Of a stretch of 64,000 nt of DNA, positions 51,496-59,256 are shown piece after piece. The notes under the pieces were generated by a model. The model was not told the DNA's origin. It made no database searches and saw nothing but the letters and a program-made list of their open reading frames with translations. The first letter of the stretch is position 1. Every line of letters starts with the position of its first letter. The stretch is from Clostridiales bacterium. Lineage in GTDB: Bacteria > Bacillota > Clostridia > Acetivibrionales > RGIG10202. Location of the stretch: the NCBI GenBank assembly GCA_017961515.1, contig JAGCXC010000013.1:1-64000 (forward strand), in the 5' to 3' direction. The position numbers and the translations under genes are program-made.

Positions 51496-52881
51496 TTGGA
51501 ATGCATGACAATAGGTGAGATCCTTAGTGCAACTGGTGGACAGCTTCTGCAGGGGTATGAAGAGAGCATAGTGACAAACATATGTACAGATTCAAGAATT
51601 GTAAATATGGGTGACTTGTTTATACCTATAGTAGGAGAAAAATTTGATGGGCATCAGTACATAGAAGACAGTATAAGAGCAGGTGCAGCTTCTGTTATAG
51701 TAAGCAATAAGCAAAAAATAAAAGACAAGTATGTAAATATTATAGAGGTAGAGAACAGCAAACGTGCGTACCTAGATATTGCAAGTTGGTACAGGAAGAA
51801 ATTTGTTATACCATTTGTAGGGGTGGTAGGAAGTGTAGGAAAAACGTCGACAAAGGATATGATAGCCTGTGCTTTGGGAAATGTAGAAAGAGTACTAAAG
51901 ACTAGTGGAAATTTTAATAATGATATAGGGGTTCCAAAGACTATTCTTAGTATAGACAAAAGCCATGATGTGGCTATAATTGAGATGGGAATGAATCATA
52001 AAGGTGAGATATCTAGGCTTACCAATGTTGTTAGACCCAATTATGTGGTTATAAGTAATATTGGAGTGTCGCATATAGAAAACTTAGGTTCAAAGGTTAA
52101 TATTCTAAGGGCAAAATTAGAAGTGCTAGAGGGAATGCAGCCAAATGGAGTAGTATTTATAAATAATGATGATGATATGTTAAATGGTGTGATAGATAAA
52201 ATAGATTTTGAAGTAGTGACGTATGGCATAAAAAGAGATGCTAAGTATAGGGCAGAAAATATATCTGATAAGGGAGAAGACGGAGTAGAGTTTGACGTAA
52301 AAGTAGATGGAGTAACTTATAGAGTATGTGTCGATGCGGTAGGTATGCATAATGTATATAATGCACTTGCGGCGATTGCGGTTAGTAAAAAGATGGGGCT
52401 TGACATGAGTGATATAATTAGTGGTATAAAAAATTTTAAGCCAAGTAAGATGCGCCTTAAAGTAGAGGACCGTGGGGGGATAAAGATAATAAACGATTCA
52501 TATAATGCAAGCCCAGATTCTATGAGAGCTGCAATAGATGTATTGGATAACTTATCAAATAATAGGCGTGGTATAGCTGTGCTTGGTGATATGCTGGAAC
52601 TGGGCGACTATGCGATTAGTGAGCATGCTAATATTGGTAAATACATAAATGATACAAATGTTAGTTGTGTTGTCGCTGTAGGTGAAAAAAGCAGGTATAT
52701 AGCAAGTGAGCTAGATGATAGCAAATGTGTGTACTCTTTTGATGATAAAGACAAGGTGATAGACTTTTTAGATAACTATCTGAAACAGGGTGATGTAGTT
52801 CTGTTTAAGGGTTCGCGTGGTATGCATTTAGAAGAGATAATAGATGGGATAGATTGTTTTGGATTGGAGGAGTCAAATTGA
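51496..52881 (+). CDS. murF: UDP-MurNAc-tripeptide:D-Ala-D-Ala ligase MurF
   Basis: 461 residues from TTG 51496, ten nucleotides after GGAGAGGGGG; ATG 51505 is too far from that site. Completes the pentapeptide. Motifs: GVVGSVGKTSTKD, TSGNFNNDIGVP, EMGMNHKGEIS, and INDSYNASPDSMRAAID. The last four bases overlap the mraY start, showing coupling. Confidence 0.96.
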   Translation: MECMTIGEILSATGGQLLQGYEESIVTNICTDSRIVNMGDLFIPIVGEKFDGHQYIEDSIRAGAASVIVSNKQKIKDKYVNIIEVENSKRAYLDIASWYRKKFVIPFVGVVGSVGKTSTKDMIACALGNVERVLKTSGNFNNDIGVPKTILSIDKSHDVAIIEMGMNHKGEISRLTNVVRPNYVVISNIGVSHIENLGSKVNILRAKLEVLEGMQPNGVVFINNDDDMLNGVIDKIDFEVVTYGIKRDAKYRAENISDKGEDGVEFDVKVDGVTYRVCVDAVGMHNVYNALAAIAVSKKMGLDMSDIISGIKNFKPSKMRLKVEDRGGIKIINDSYNASPDSMRAAIDVLDNLSNNRRGIAVLGDMLELGDYAISEHANIGKYINDTNVSCVVAVGEKSRYIASELDDSKCVYSFDDKDKVIDFLDNYLKQGDVVLFKGSRGMHLEEIIDGIDCFGLEESN

Positions 52882-53846
52882 TAGATAGTGGTGTACATTG
52901 CTTAATTATGATAATTTTGTCAGCGGTAGTAGTGCTGGCTATTACACCAGTGATGATACCGATATTACATAAATTTAAGTTTGGGCAAACAGTGAGAGAT
53001 GATGGACCAAAAGAACATCTAAAAAAGATGGGAACTCCTACTATGGGAGGCATAGTATTTATAGTATCTATGGTTATTTTGTCGTGTATTGAGGCGAGAT
53101 TAGATGCAAGAATTCTTGTATTAGTATTTGTGACATTGGGATTTGGTGCTGTAGGTTTTGTAGATGATTTTATAAAAATAAAAGAAAAAAGAAAAGATGG
53201 ATTATATCCAAGACAAAAGATGTTTGGGTTGATATTTGTTGCTACAGTATTTGCGGTATGTATAAGAAAAATTGGGATTGACACAGGGGTAGTAGTACCT
53301 TTTTTAAAGGGAGTAGTGATAGACTTAAAATATTTATATGTACCATTTGTAGTACTTGTATTAATTTCTACAACAAATGCAGTTAATCTAACAGACGGGT
53401 TAGATGGGTTGGCAACTGGAGTAAGCACAATTGTGATGTTATTTTTTATGATAGTTGCAACAAGGGTTTCGGATTACACATACATAAAAATTTTTTGTGC
53501 AATAATGTCAGGAGGACTTATGGGATTTTTGGTGTTTAATAAAAATCCAGCAAAAGTGTTTATGGGTGACACTGGGTCATTGGCATTAGGTGGTGCAATA
53601 GCGGGAGTTGCTCTTTTGATGAAAAATCCCTTATTATTGATTATAGTATGTGGTGTATGTGTTATTGAGACACTGTCGGTTATTATACAAGTTACTTCGT
53701 TTAAACTAAGGGGTAAGAGAGTTTTTAAAATGGCGCCGCTACATCATCATTTTGAATTGAGTGGAATGCGTGAAACAACAGTTGTGAAAATGTTTTGGCT
53801 TTTAAGTGTGTTGTTGTGTGTAGTAGGGTATTTTTCCATAACATAA
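52878..53846 (+). CDS. mraY: Phospho-N-acetylmuramoyl-pentapeptide transferase MraY
   Basis: 322 residues with about ten membrane segments. Makes lipid I. Start is TTG 52878, five nucleotides after GGAGGAG. Motifs: KKMGTPTMGG, FVDDFIKI, NAVNLTDGLDGLATG, FMGDTGSLALGG, and MAPLHHHFELSG, the last specific for MraY and separating it from the TagO-type gene at 8.9 kb. Confidence 0.97.
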   Translation: MIDSGVHCLIMIILSAVVVLAITPVMIPILHKFKFGQTVRDDGPKEHLKKMGTPTMGGIVFIVSMVILSCIEARLDARILVLVFVTLGFGAVGFVDDFIKIKEKRKDGLYPRQKMFGLIFVATVFAVCIRKIGIDTGVVVPFLKGVVIDLKYLYVPFVVLVLISTTNAVNLTDGLDGLATGVSTIVMLFFMIVATRVSDYTYIKIFCAIMSGGLMGFLVFNKNPAKVFMGDTGSLALGGAIAGVALLMKNPLLLIIVCGVCVIETLSVIIQVTSFKLRGKRVFKMAPLHHHFELSGMRETTVVKMFWLLSVLLCVVGYFSIT

Positions 53847-53862
53847 GACTGGGGGAGAAATT

Positions 53863-54969
53863 GTGAAGAAGAGGCCATTTGATTTTTTGATTTTTTTGAC
53901 GGTGTTGACTTTATTAGGGTTAGGAACGATAATGGTTTTTAGCGCAGGTTCGCCGCATGCGTATACGTATTTAAATGGTGATACGTATTATTTTTTAAAG
54001 AAACAATTGTTATACGCAGCAATCGGACTTGTAGGAATGTTTTTCACAATGAACATAGATTATAGGAAGTTAGGTAAAATATCGCCTATATTGTTTATTG
54101 CAAGTGTAGCATTGCTTGCGCTGGTGTGTGTGCCTGGGATAGGTAAGAGCTTAAATGGAGCAAGAAGATGGATTGGTATAGGTGGCTTTACGGTTCAGCC
54201 ATCCGAGTTTGCTAAGGTAGCAGTTATTCTGTTCTTTTCATACAGTATCTCAAAGAGACAAAATAAGATGACGAGTTTTAAAGAGGGATTGTTACCATAT
54301 CTTTTATTGGTGGGGGTTATAGCAGGACTTTTATTGGCAGAACCTCACTTAAGTGGTACTATAATAATAGGTGCAGTTGCGTTTATAATACTTTTTGCGG
54401 CAGGGGCAAGGATAAAGCATTTTTTGATGCTTGGTGTGCCAGTGTTTGCGGCATTAATAATGTTGATACTAACGTCCGAATATCGGTTAAAAAGATTGAT
54501 ATCTTTCTTAGACCCGTGGAGTGATATACAAGGTGCTGGATGGCAGATAGTGCAGTCTTTGTATGCTATTGGATCAGGAGGAGTGTTTGGTAGAGGACTA
54601 GGCAAGAGCTTGCAGAAATTTTTGTATATACCTGAGCCATATAATGATTTTATATTTGCGGTATATGCAGAGGAATTAGGGTTTGTTGGAGTTTTGGCGG
54701 TACTTTTGTTGTTTACTATATTTTTATGGAGGGGTATAAAGGTTGCTACGCATGCGAGAGATTTGTTTGGTAGTTTAGTCGCGATAGGGATAACATGTTG
54801 GGTAATGGTGCAAATGGTGATAAATATACTTGTTGTGACGTCATCTATGCCAGTAACGGGAATGCCATTGCCGTTTTTCAGCTATGGAGGAACGTCTTTG
54901 ATATTTTTACTAAGTGGTATAGGAATATTGCTGAATATATCAAGATATACTGATTATGAAAGGATTTGA
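53863..54969 (+). CDS. spoVE: SEDS family glycosyltransferase (FtsW/SpoVE)
   Basis: 368 residues, GTG start after GGGGGAG. Ten membrane segments. Polymerises lipid II glycan strands beside a class B PBP. Motifs: FSAGSPHAY, GARRWIGIGGFTVQPSEFAK, EPHLSGTIII, and GMPLPFFSYGGTSL. Whether it is division FtsW or cortex SpoVE cannot be told from sequence alone; co-location with spoVD and the absence of ftsQ/ftsZ nearby favour SpoVE slightly. Confidence 0.93.
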   Translation: MKKRPFDFLIFLTVLTLLGLGTIMVFSAGSPHAYTYLNGDTYYFLKKQLLYAAIGLVGMFFTMNIDYRKLGKISPILFIASVALLALVCVPGIGKSLNGARRWIGIGGFTVQPSEFAKVAVILFFSYSISKRQNKMTSFKEGLLPYLLLVGVIAGLLLAEPHLSGTIIIGAVAFIILFAAGARIKHFLMLGVPVFAALIMLILTSEYRLKRLISFLDPWSDIQGAGWQIVQSLYAIGSGGVFGRGLGKSLQKFLYIPEPYNDFIFAVYAEELGFVGVLAVLLLFTIFLWRGIKVATHARDLFGSLVAIGITCWVMVQMVINILVVTSSMPVTGMPLPFFSYGGTSLIFLLSGIGILLNISRYTDYERI

Positions 54970-54985
54970 GGTGAGTTTAAGTCAA

Positions 54986-56047
54986 GTGAAGATACTAATT
55001 GCAGGAGGAGGAACAGCTGGTCATATTAATCCAGGTATTGCTATTGCAAAATCATTGGAGAAGAATATGGATAATCCCGAAATAATTTTTGTAGGGACAA
55101 AACAAGGGCTTGAGACAAGATTGGTTCCAATGGAAGGATTTGGATTAGAACTTATAAAAGTGCGAGGATTTAAGAGAAAGATTTCGTTGGATACACTTAA
55201 GTCAGTGAAAGATACTTTTTTAGGGATATGTGATGCTGTAAAACTTATAAAAAAAATAAAACCAGATGTGGTAATTGGAACAGGTGGTTATGTGTGTGGG
55301 CCTGTACTTATGGTAGCAAAGATTTTTGGAATACCAACACTTATACATGAATCCAACGCAATACCAGGTGTTACAAATAAAATATTGGGCAGATTTGTAG
55401 ATTGTGTGTGTATTAGTTTTGATGAAGCAAAGAAATATTTTACTAAATCAAAAAAAGTAGTGATTACAGGGAATCCATTGCGCCAAGGAATAGAAAGTAA
55501 CACAGAGGTAGATGATGGTGGAGTTGTAATATTTGCTGGGAGCAGAGGAAGCCAGACTATAAATACAATAGTGACTAAAATGATTAATAAGTATGGCGAG
55601 GATATAGATTTTGATTTGACATTTGCAACGGGGGAAGCACGATATGATGAGGTTGTAGCGAAGATGGGATTAAAGAAAGTTAATATAAATATTGTGCCAT
55701 ATATATTTGATATGCCAAAAGTTATGGGTAGAGCAAAACTTATGGTAACAAGATCAGGGGCTATAACATTAGCGGAGATAACGGCAATGGGGAAGCCATC
55801 TTTGTTAATTCCATCGCCTTATGTTACAGCGAATCATCAGGAATATAATGCGCGTGCGTTGGAAAAGAAGGGTGCTAGTTTGGTGCTTTTGGAAAAGGAT
55901 TTAAATGAAGATGTGTTGTACGAAAATATTGTACGGATTATAAGAGACAATGATAAGCGTGAAAAAATGGCTGCTGCAGCTAAAAGTATGGGTGTAATAG
56001 ATGCAAATGATAAGATATTTAATGAGGTAAAAATGCTTATAAAATAG
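54986..56047 (+). CDS. murG: UDP-GlcNAc:lipid I GlcNAc transferase MurG
   Basis: About 353 residues from GTG 54986, which gives the family-typical start KILIAGGGTAGHINP and lies ten nucleotides after GAGGTGAG; an in-frame ATG at 54956, overlapping the upstream gene, is the alternative. Makes lipid II at the inner membrane face. Other motifs: GTGGYVCGPV, HESNAIPG and TRSGAITLAEI. Last gene of the cluster, closed by a terminator. Confidence 0.95.
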   Translation: MKILIAGGGTAGHINPGIAIAKSLEKNMDNPEIIFVGTKQGLETRLVPMEGFGLELIKVRGFKRKISLDTLKSVKDTFLGICDAVKLIKKIKPDVVIGTGGYVCGPVLMVAKIFGIPTLIHESNAIPGVTNKILGRFVDCVCISFDEAKKYFTKSKKVVITGNPLRQGIESNTEVDDGGVVIFAGSRGSQTINTIVTKMINKYGEDIDFDLTFATGEARYDEVVAKMGLKKVNINIVPYIFDMPKVMGRAKLMVTRSGAITLAEITAMGKPSLLIPSPYVTANHQEYNARALEKKGASLVLLEKDLNEDVLYENIVRIIRDNDKREKMAAAAKSMGVIDANDKIFNEVKMLIK

Positions 56048-56069
56048 GATAGAGATAATAATAAAAAGA

Positions 56070-56103
56070 CGCTTTCGATTGGTATGATCGGAAGTGATTT
56101 TTA
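56070..56103 (+). terminator. Terminator of the peptidoglycan cluster
   Basis: Ten-pair stem with two G-U pairs (56070-56079 with 56087-56096), seven-base loop, then ATTTTT. Confidence 0.75.
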
Positions 56104-56123
56104 ATGTACCAATGATTTTTGAA

Positions 56124-56341
56124 AATGTCCTAAAATTTTATCAACATAAGCCCTAAATTTAAGGACATGTTTTTGTATTTATACTAATGTTTTTTAAGCA
56201 GCTTTTCTGACATTGTAATTATAATATTTCAACCTTTTATTTCATTTGAAAGAGCATGCATGTGGCTCGCTCTTTATTTCCTCCTTTGTTTTAAAGGATA
56301 TTTTTAGTATCATCTGGAAGGATAATTTATTTTAGGACATT
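56124..56341. repeat. Non-coding 218-bp segment bounded by a 13-bp perfect inverted repeat
   Basis: AATGTCCTAAAAT (56124-56136) and ATTTTAGGACATT (56329-56341) are exact inverted copies; a third GGACAT lies at 56159-56164. Inside is a terminator-like AAAGAGC/GCTCTTT hairpin and, on the minus strand, AAAGGAGG with no start codon. No open frame of use. It could be a miniature mobile element remnant or chance. Confidence 0.3.
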
Positions 56342-56385
56342 ATCACATTTCAATCAGATACTTTTAAATTTTAAGAGTCTAATTG

Positions 56386-56414
56386 TTAACATAATAATAA
56401 TCATAACATATAAT
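56386..56414 (+). promoter_or_regulatory. Promoter of the first tandem ankyrin gene (duplicated promoter copy 1)
   Basis: TTAACA (56386-56391), 17-nt spacer, TATAAT (56409-56414). The surrounding 95 bp align without gaps to the promoter region of the second tandem gene (59153 onward), sharing AATAACAATA and GGGATAA just downstream of the -10. Confidence 0.7.
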
Positions 56415-56483
56415 TAAAAATAACAATACAGGGATAAAGTTCTTGAAACAGAGTGGAATAAGATGAATAGAAAGAAGTATTTT

Positions 56484-56860
56484 TTTAATGCAAAATGGTA
56501 AAAAAAATGACACATAATAAAAACAATGTTACAATGTTAATGTAAACAAAACATAGAAGGGATGTATTGAAATAGTATAGATGATAGCACAAAAATAAGG
56601 TAAATGTTTCACAAATGGAGGAGTGATGGGATAGAAACAAAGAGATGGAGATAGAAATCAATAAGTTTTAAAGAAAGATTTAGCAAAAAACATTGTAAGT
56701 GATTTAATGAAAGTATTTAATAAAGTAAAATAGGATGTCGTAAAAGTAAAGATTTAATTGAGCTTGAAAAATTATATATTAATTCATATTGGTAATGGAA
56801 GAGAGATAGTAAAGTTGTATAAATAATTATTCTAGAGCTATTTTAAATTATAAAAGTACT
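56484..56860 (+). pseudogene. Possible decayed gene between promoter and first tandem ankyrin gene
   Basis: The duplicated promoter/leader is separated from the first tandem ankyrin gene by about 430 bp, whereas in the second copy the start follows by about 75 bp. The extra DNA has short frames broken by stops (KDLAKNIVSDLMKVFNKVK then stop; SKDLIELEKLYINSYW then stop); the latter loosely recalls the LLALNEFFESYW segment of the tandem proteins. This suggests remains of an earlier paralogue, but the match is weak. Confidence 0.25.
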
Positions 56861-56922
56861 AACCAAGCATAGGAAGAATTATGTTTATAAATTTTTTCAA
56901 ATATGGGAAGGATTTGATTAAC

Positions 56923-59118
56923 ATGAAAGAAGAAAAAAAATCAAAACTATTTAAAAATAGAGATATTGAAGAAATAATGAGGTTAGTTGAGGAAAGAAAG
57001 ATAGATTTAAATGAGAAAGATTTAGATGGGACAACCCTACTTATGCTAGCATGTGAGTATGGGGATGAGAAAATAGTAAAGTTTTTAGTGGAGCATGGAT
57101 CAGATGTTAATGCAAAAAAAAATGGAGAAAAAACGCCACTTATGTATGCATGTAATAGCGGGAATGAGGAAATAGTAAAATATTTAATTATGAATGGAGC
57201 AGATGTTAAAGTAAAAGATGGGTATGGCAAAATTTTAATTATACATGCATGCGAGGGCGGGAATAAAGAAATAGTAAAGTACCTAGTAGAAAACCATGGA
57301 GAAGATGTTAATGCAAAGGACGATTATGGTGAGAATTTATTAATGTACTCATGTGAGAGGGGTCACGAAGAAGTAGTTAAATATCTAATAGAAAAAGGAG
57401 CGGATGTTAACGTAAAGGATGATTCTGGCATGACTGCGCTTATGTATGCCTGCTTGAAGGGGAGAAATGAAATAGTAAGGTTCCTAGTAGAAGAGCGTGG
57501 GGCGGATGTCAATGCGGGTAGTATACGTAATGAGACTCCACTTATGTATGCTTGTTGGAGCGGAAGTGAGGAATTAGTGAGGTATCTAGTAGAAAAAGGA
57601 GCGAACGTTAATGTAGAGGATTGGTATGGCAAAATTCTAATTATGCATGCATGCGAGGGCGGAAATGAGGATATAGTAAGGTATTTAGTAGAGGATCATG
57701 GAGCAGATGTAAATGCAAGGGATAATTGCGAAAGGACTCTGATTATGCATGCTTGTTGGAGCGGGAACGAGAGAATAGTGAAATATTTAGTAGAGAATCA
57801 TGGAGCAGATGTTAACGCAATTGATAATTGTGGTGAGACTCCATTGATGAATGCATGTGAGAGAGGTAAAAAAGAAGTAGTGAAGTATTTGCTAGAGCAT
57901 GGAGCAGAAGTTGATGCAAAGAGTAATTACGACACTACTGCACTAATGTATGCCTGTTGGAGCAAAGATGGGGGAATAGTAAAGTTTCTAGTAGAGAATT
58001 ATGGAGCGGATATTAATGCAAGTGATAATTGTGGAGAGACTCCATTAATAAATGCATGTAAGGGTGGGAATAGGGAATTAGTAAAATATTTAGTAGAGAA
58101 TGGAGCAGACGTTACTGCAGAGGGTTATGAAGATAAAACGCCACTAATGTATGCGTGTGGAGGAGGAAAGAGGGAAGTAGTCAAATACTTAGTGGAAGAA
58201 AATAAAGTTAATCTTAACGCGAAAAATAAAAGTGGAGAAACCCCACTTATGTATGCATGCTTTCTTGGGAATAGAGAATTAGTAAAGTATTTAGTAGAGT
58301 ATGGAGCAGATGTTAATGCGAAGGATAATAAAGATAGAACCCTTATTATGTATGCATGTAAAGGAGGGAAAAAGGAGGTAGTTAGGTATCTAGTGGAAGA
58401 GCATAGGGTGGATGTTAATGCGAATGATAAAAATGGAGGGACTCCATTAATGTATGCTTGTTGGAGCAGGGACGAGAAAATAGTAAAGTATCTAGTGGGG
58501 CATGGAGCGAATGTACATGTAAAAGATAATAGAAAAAGAGACCTTATTATGTATGCATGTGAGAGCAAAAGTGAGGGAATAGTTAGGTATTTATTAGATT
58601 GTGGAGTTGATATAAACACAAAGGATAGTGAAGGGAAAACGCCACTTGTATATGCGTATAAGGGTGGTAGTGATGAGATAATGATATATTTAATTGATAG
58701 GGGAGCAAATATGGAGGATATAATAGAGGAAGATATAAATGCAGCAATAAAGGTAGCAGGGAAATATCCACCCATGAAATGTGCGCTAGCTATCAAGGAT
58801 AAAAATGTGAATGGGTTACTGGCTTTAAATGAGTTTTTTGAGAGTTATTGGAGAAATTATAACCAAGTAAATGCGAAGGGGAAGGCGGGTAGGATACTAG
58901 AAAGGACAATAAAAGCAGATTGGGCTAATAATTTTGCGAATTCATTAAAAAGATTAATTCCTAAGTTAGATGAGATGAAAAAGGACAATAGGACAAAAGA
59001 GGAAGTTGAGAAAATCGACAATGTAAGAAAACAGATTTTTGGATTTGTGAAGGCAGAAAGGGGAGAGTTTGAAAAAGGTATAATCCAAAACATTGGTGAG
59101 ATTAGGAATAAAAAGTGA
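56923..59118 (+). CDS. Tandem ankyrin-repeat protein, copy 1
   Basis: 731 residues from ATG 56923 behind GGGAAGGA; an in-frame ATG at 56881 has no site, and the paralogue starts at the equivalent of 56923. About 17 ankyrin repeats (33-34 residues, core TPLMYACxxGNxEIVKYLVE, often with the longer NHGADVNA joint) cover residues 15-600. The last 116 residues are a non-ankyrin domain (CALAIKDKNVNGLLALNEFF..., SYWRNY, NNFANSLKRL, DNRTKEEVEKID) shared with the next gene. No signal peptide. The very similar repeats suggest growth and shrinkage by recombination. Partner unknown. Confidence 0.9.
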   Translation: MKEEKKSKLFKNRDIEEIMRLVEERKIDLNEKDLDGTTLLMLACEYGDEKIVKFLVEHGSDVNAKKNGEKTPLMYACNSGNEEIVKYLIMNGADVKVKDGYGKILIIHACEGGNKEIVKYLVENHGEDVNAKDDYGENLLMYSCERGHEEVVKYLIEKGADVNVKDDSGMTALMYACLKGRNEIVRFLVEERGADVNAGSIRNETPLMYACWSGSEELVRYLVEKGANVNVEDWYGKILIMHACEGGNEDIVRYLVEDHGADVNARDNCERTLIMHACWSGNERIVKYLVENHGADVNAIDNCGETPLMNACERGKKEVVKYLLEHGAEVDAKSNYDTTALMYACWSKDGGIVKFLVENYGADINASDNCGETPLINACKGGNRELVKYLVENGADVTAEGYEDKTPLMYACGGGKREVVKYLVEENKVNLNAKNKSGETPLMYACFLGNRELVKYLVEYGADVNAKDNKDRTLIMYACKGGKKEVVRYLVEEHRVDVNANDKNGGTPLMYACWSRDEKIVKYLVGHGANVHVKDNRKRDLIMYACESKSEGIVRYLLDCGVDINTKDSEGKTPLVYAYKGGSDEIMIYLIDRGANMEDIIEEDINAAIKVAGKYPPMKCALAIKDKNVNGLLALNEFFESYWRNYNQVNAKGKAGRILERTIKADWANNFANSLKRLIPKLDEMKKDNRTKEEVEKIDNVRKQIFGFVKAERGEFEKGIIQNIGEIRNKK

Positions 59119-59154
59119 AGGGGTAGATATTTTTTAGCAAAAAGACTCCTAATG

Positions 59155-59183
59155 TTGACAACATAACAATCTTAGTGTACAAT
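59155..59183 (+). promoter_or_regulatory. Promoter of the second tandem ankyrin gene (copy 2)
   Basis: TTGACA (59155-59160), 17-nt spacer, TACAAT (59178-59183), close to consensus. Homologous, without gaps, to the promoter at 56386. Confidence 0.8.
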
Positions 59184-59256
59184 TTCAAATAACAATATTG
59201 GGATAATTTTCTTGCAATAAAGTGTTTAAAAAGTAGTAGAAAGGATTGTATCAAAT

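Noticed and set aside
58125-58796. 223-codon minus-strand open frame in the tandem ankyrin gene
   Set aside because: Repeats the same antisense pattern in each ankyrin unit; not a separate gene.
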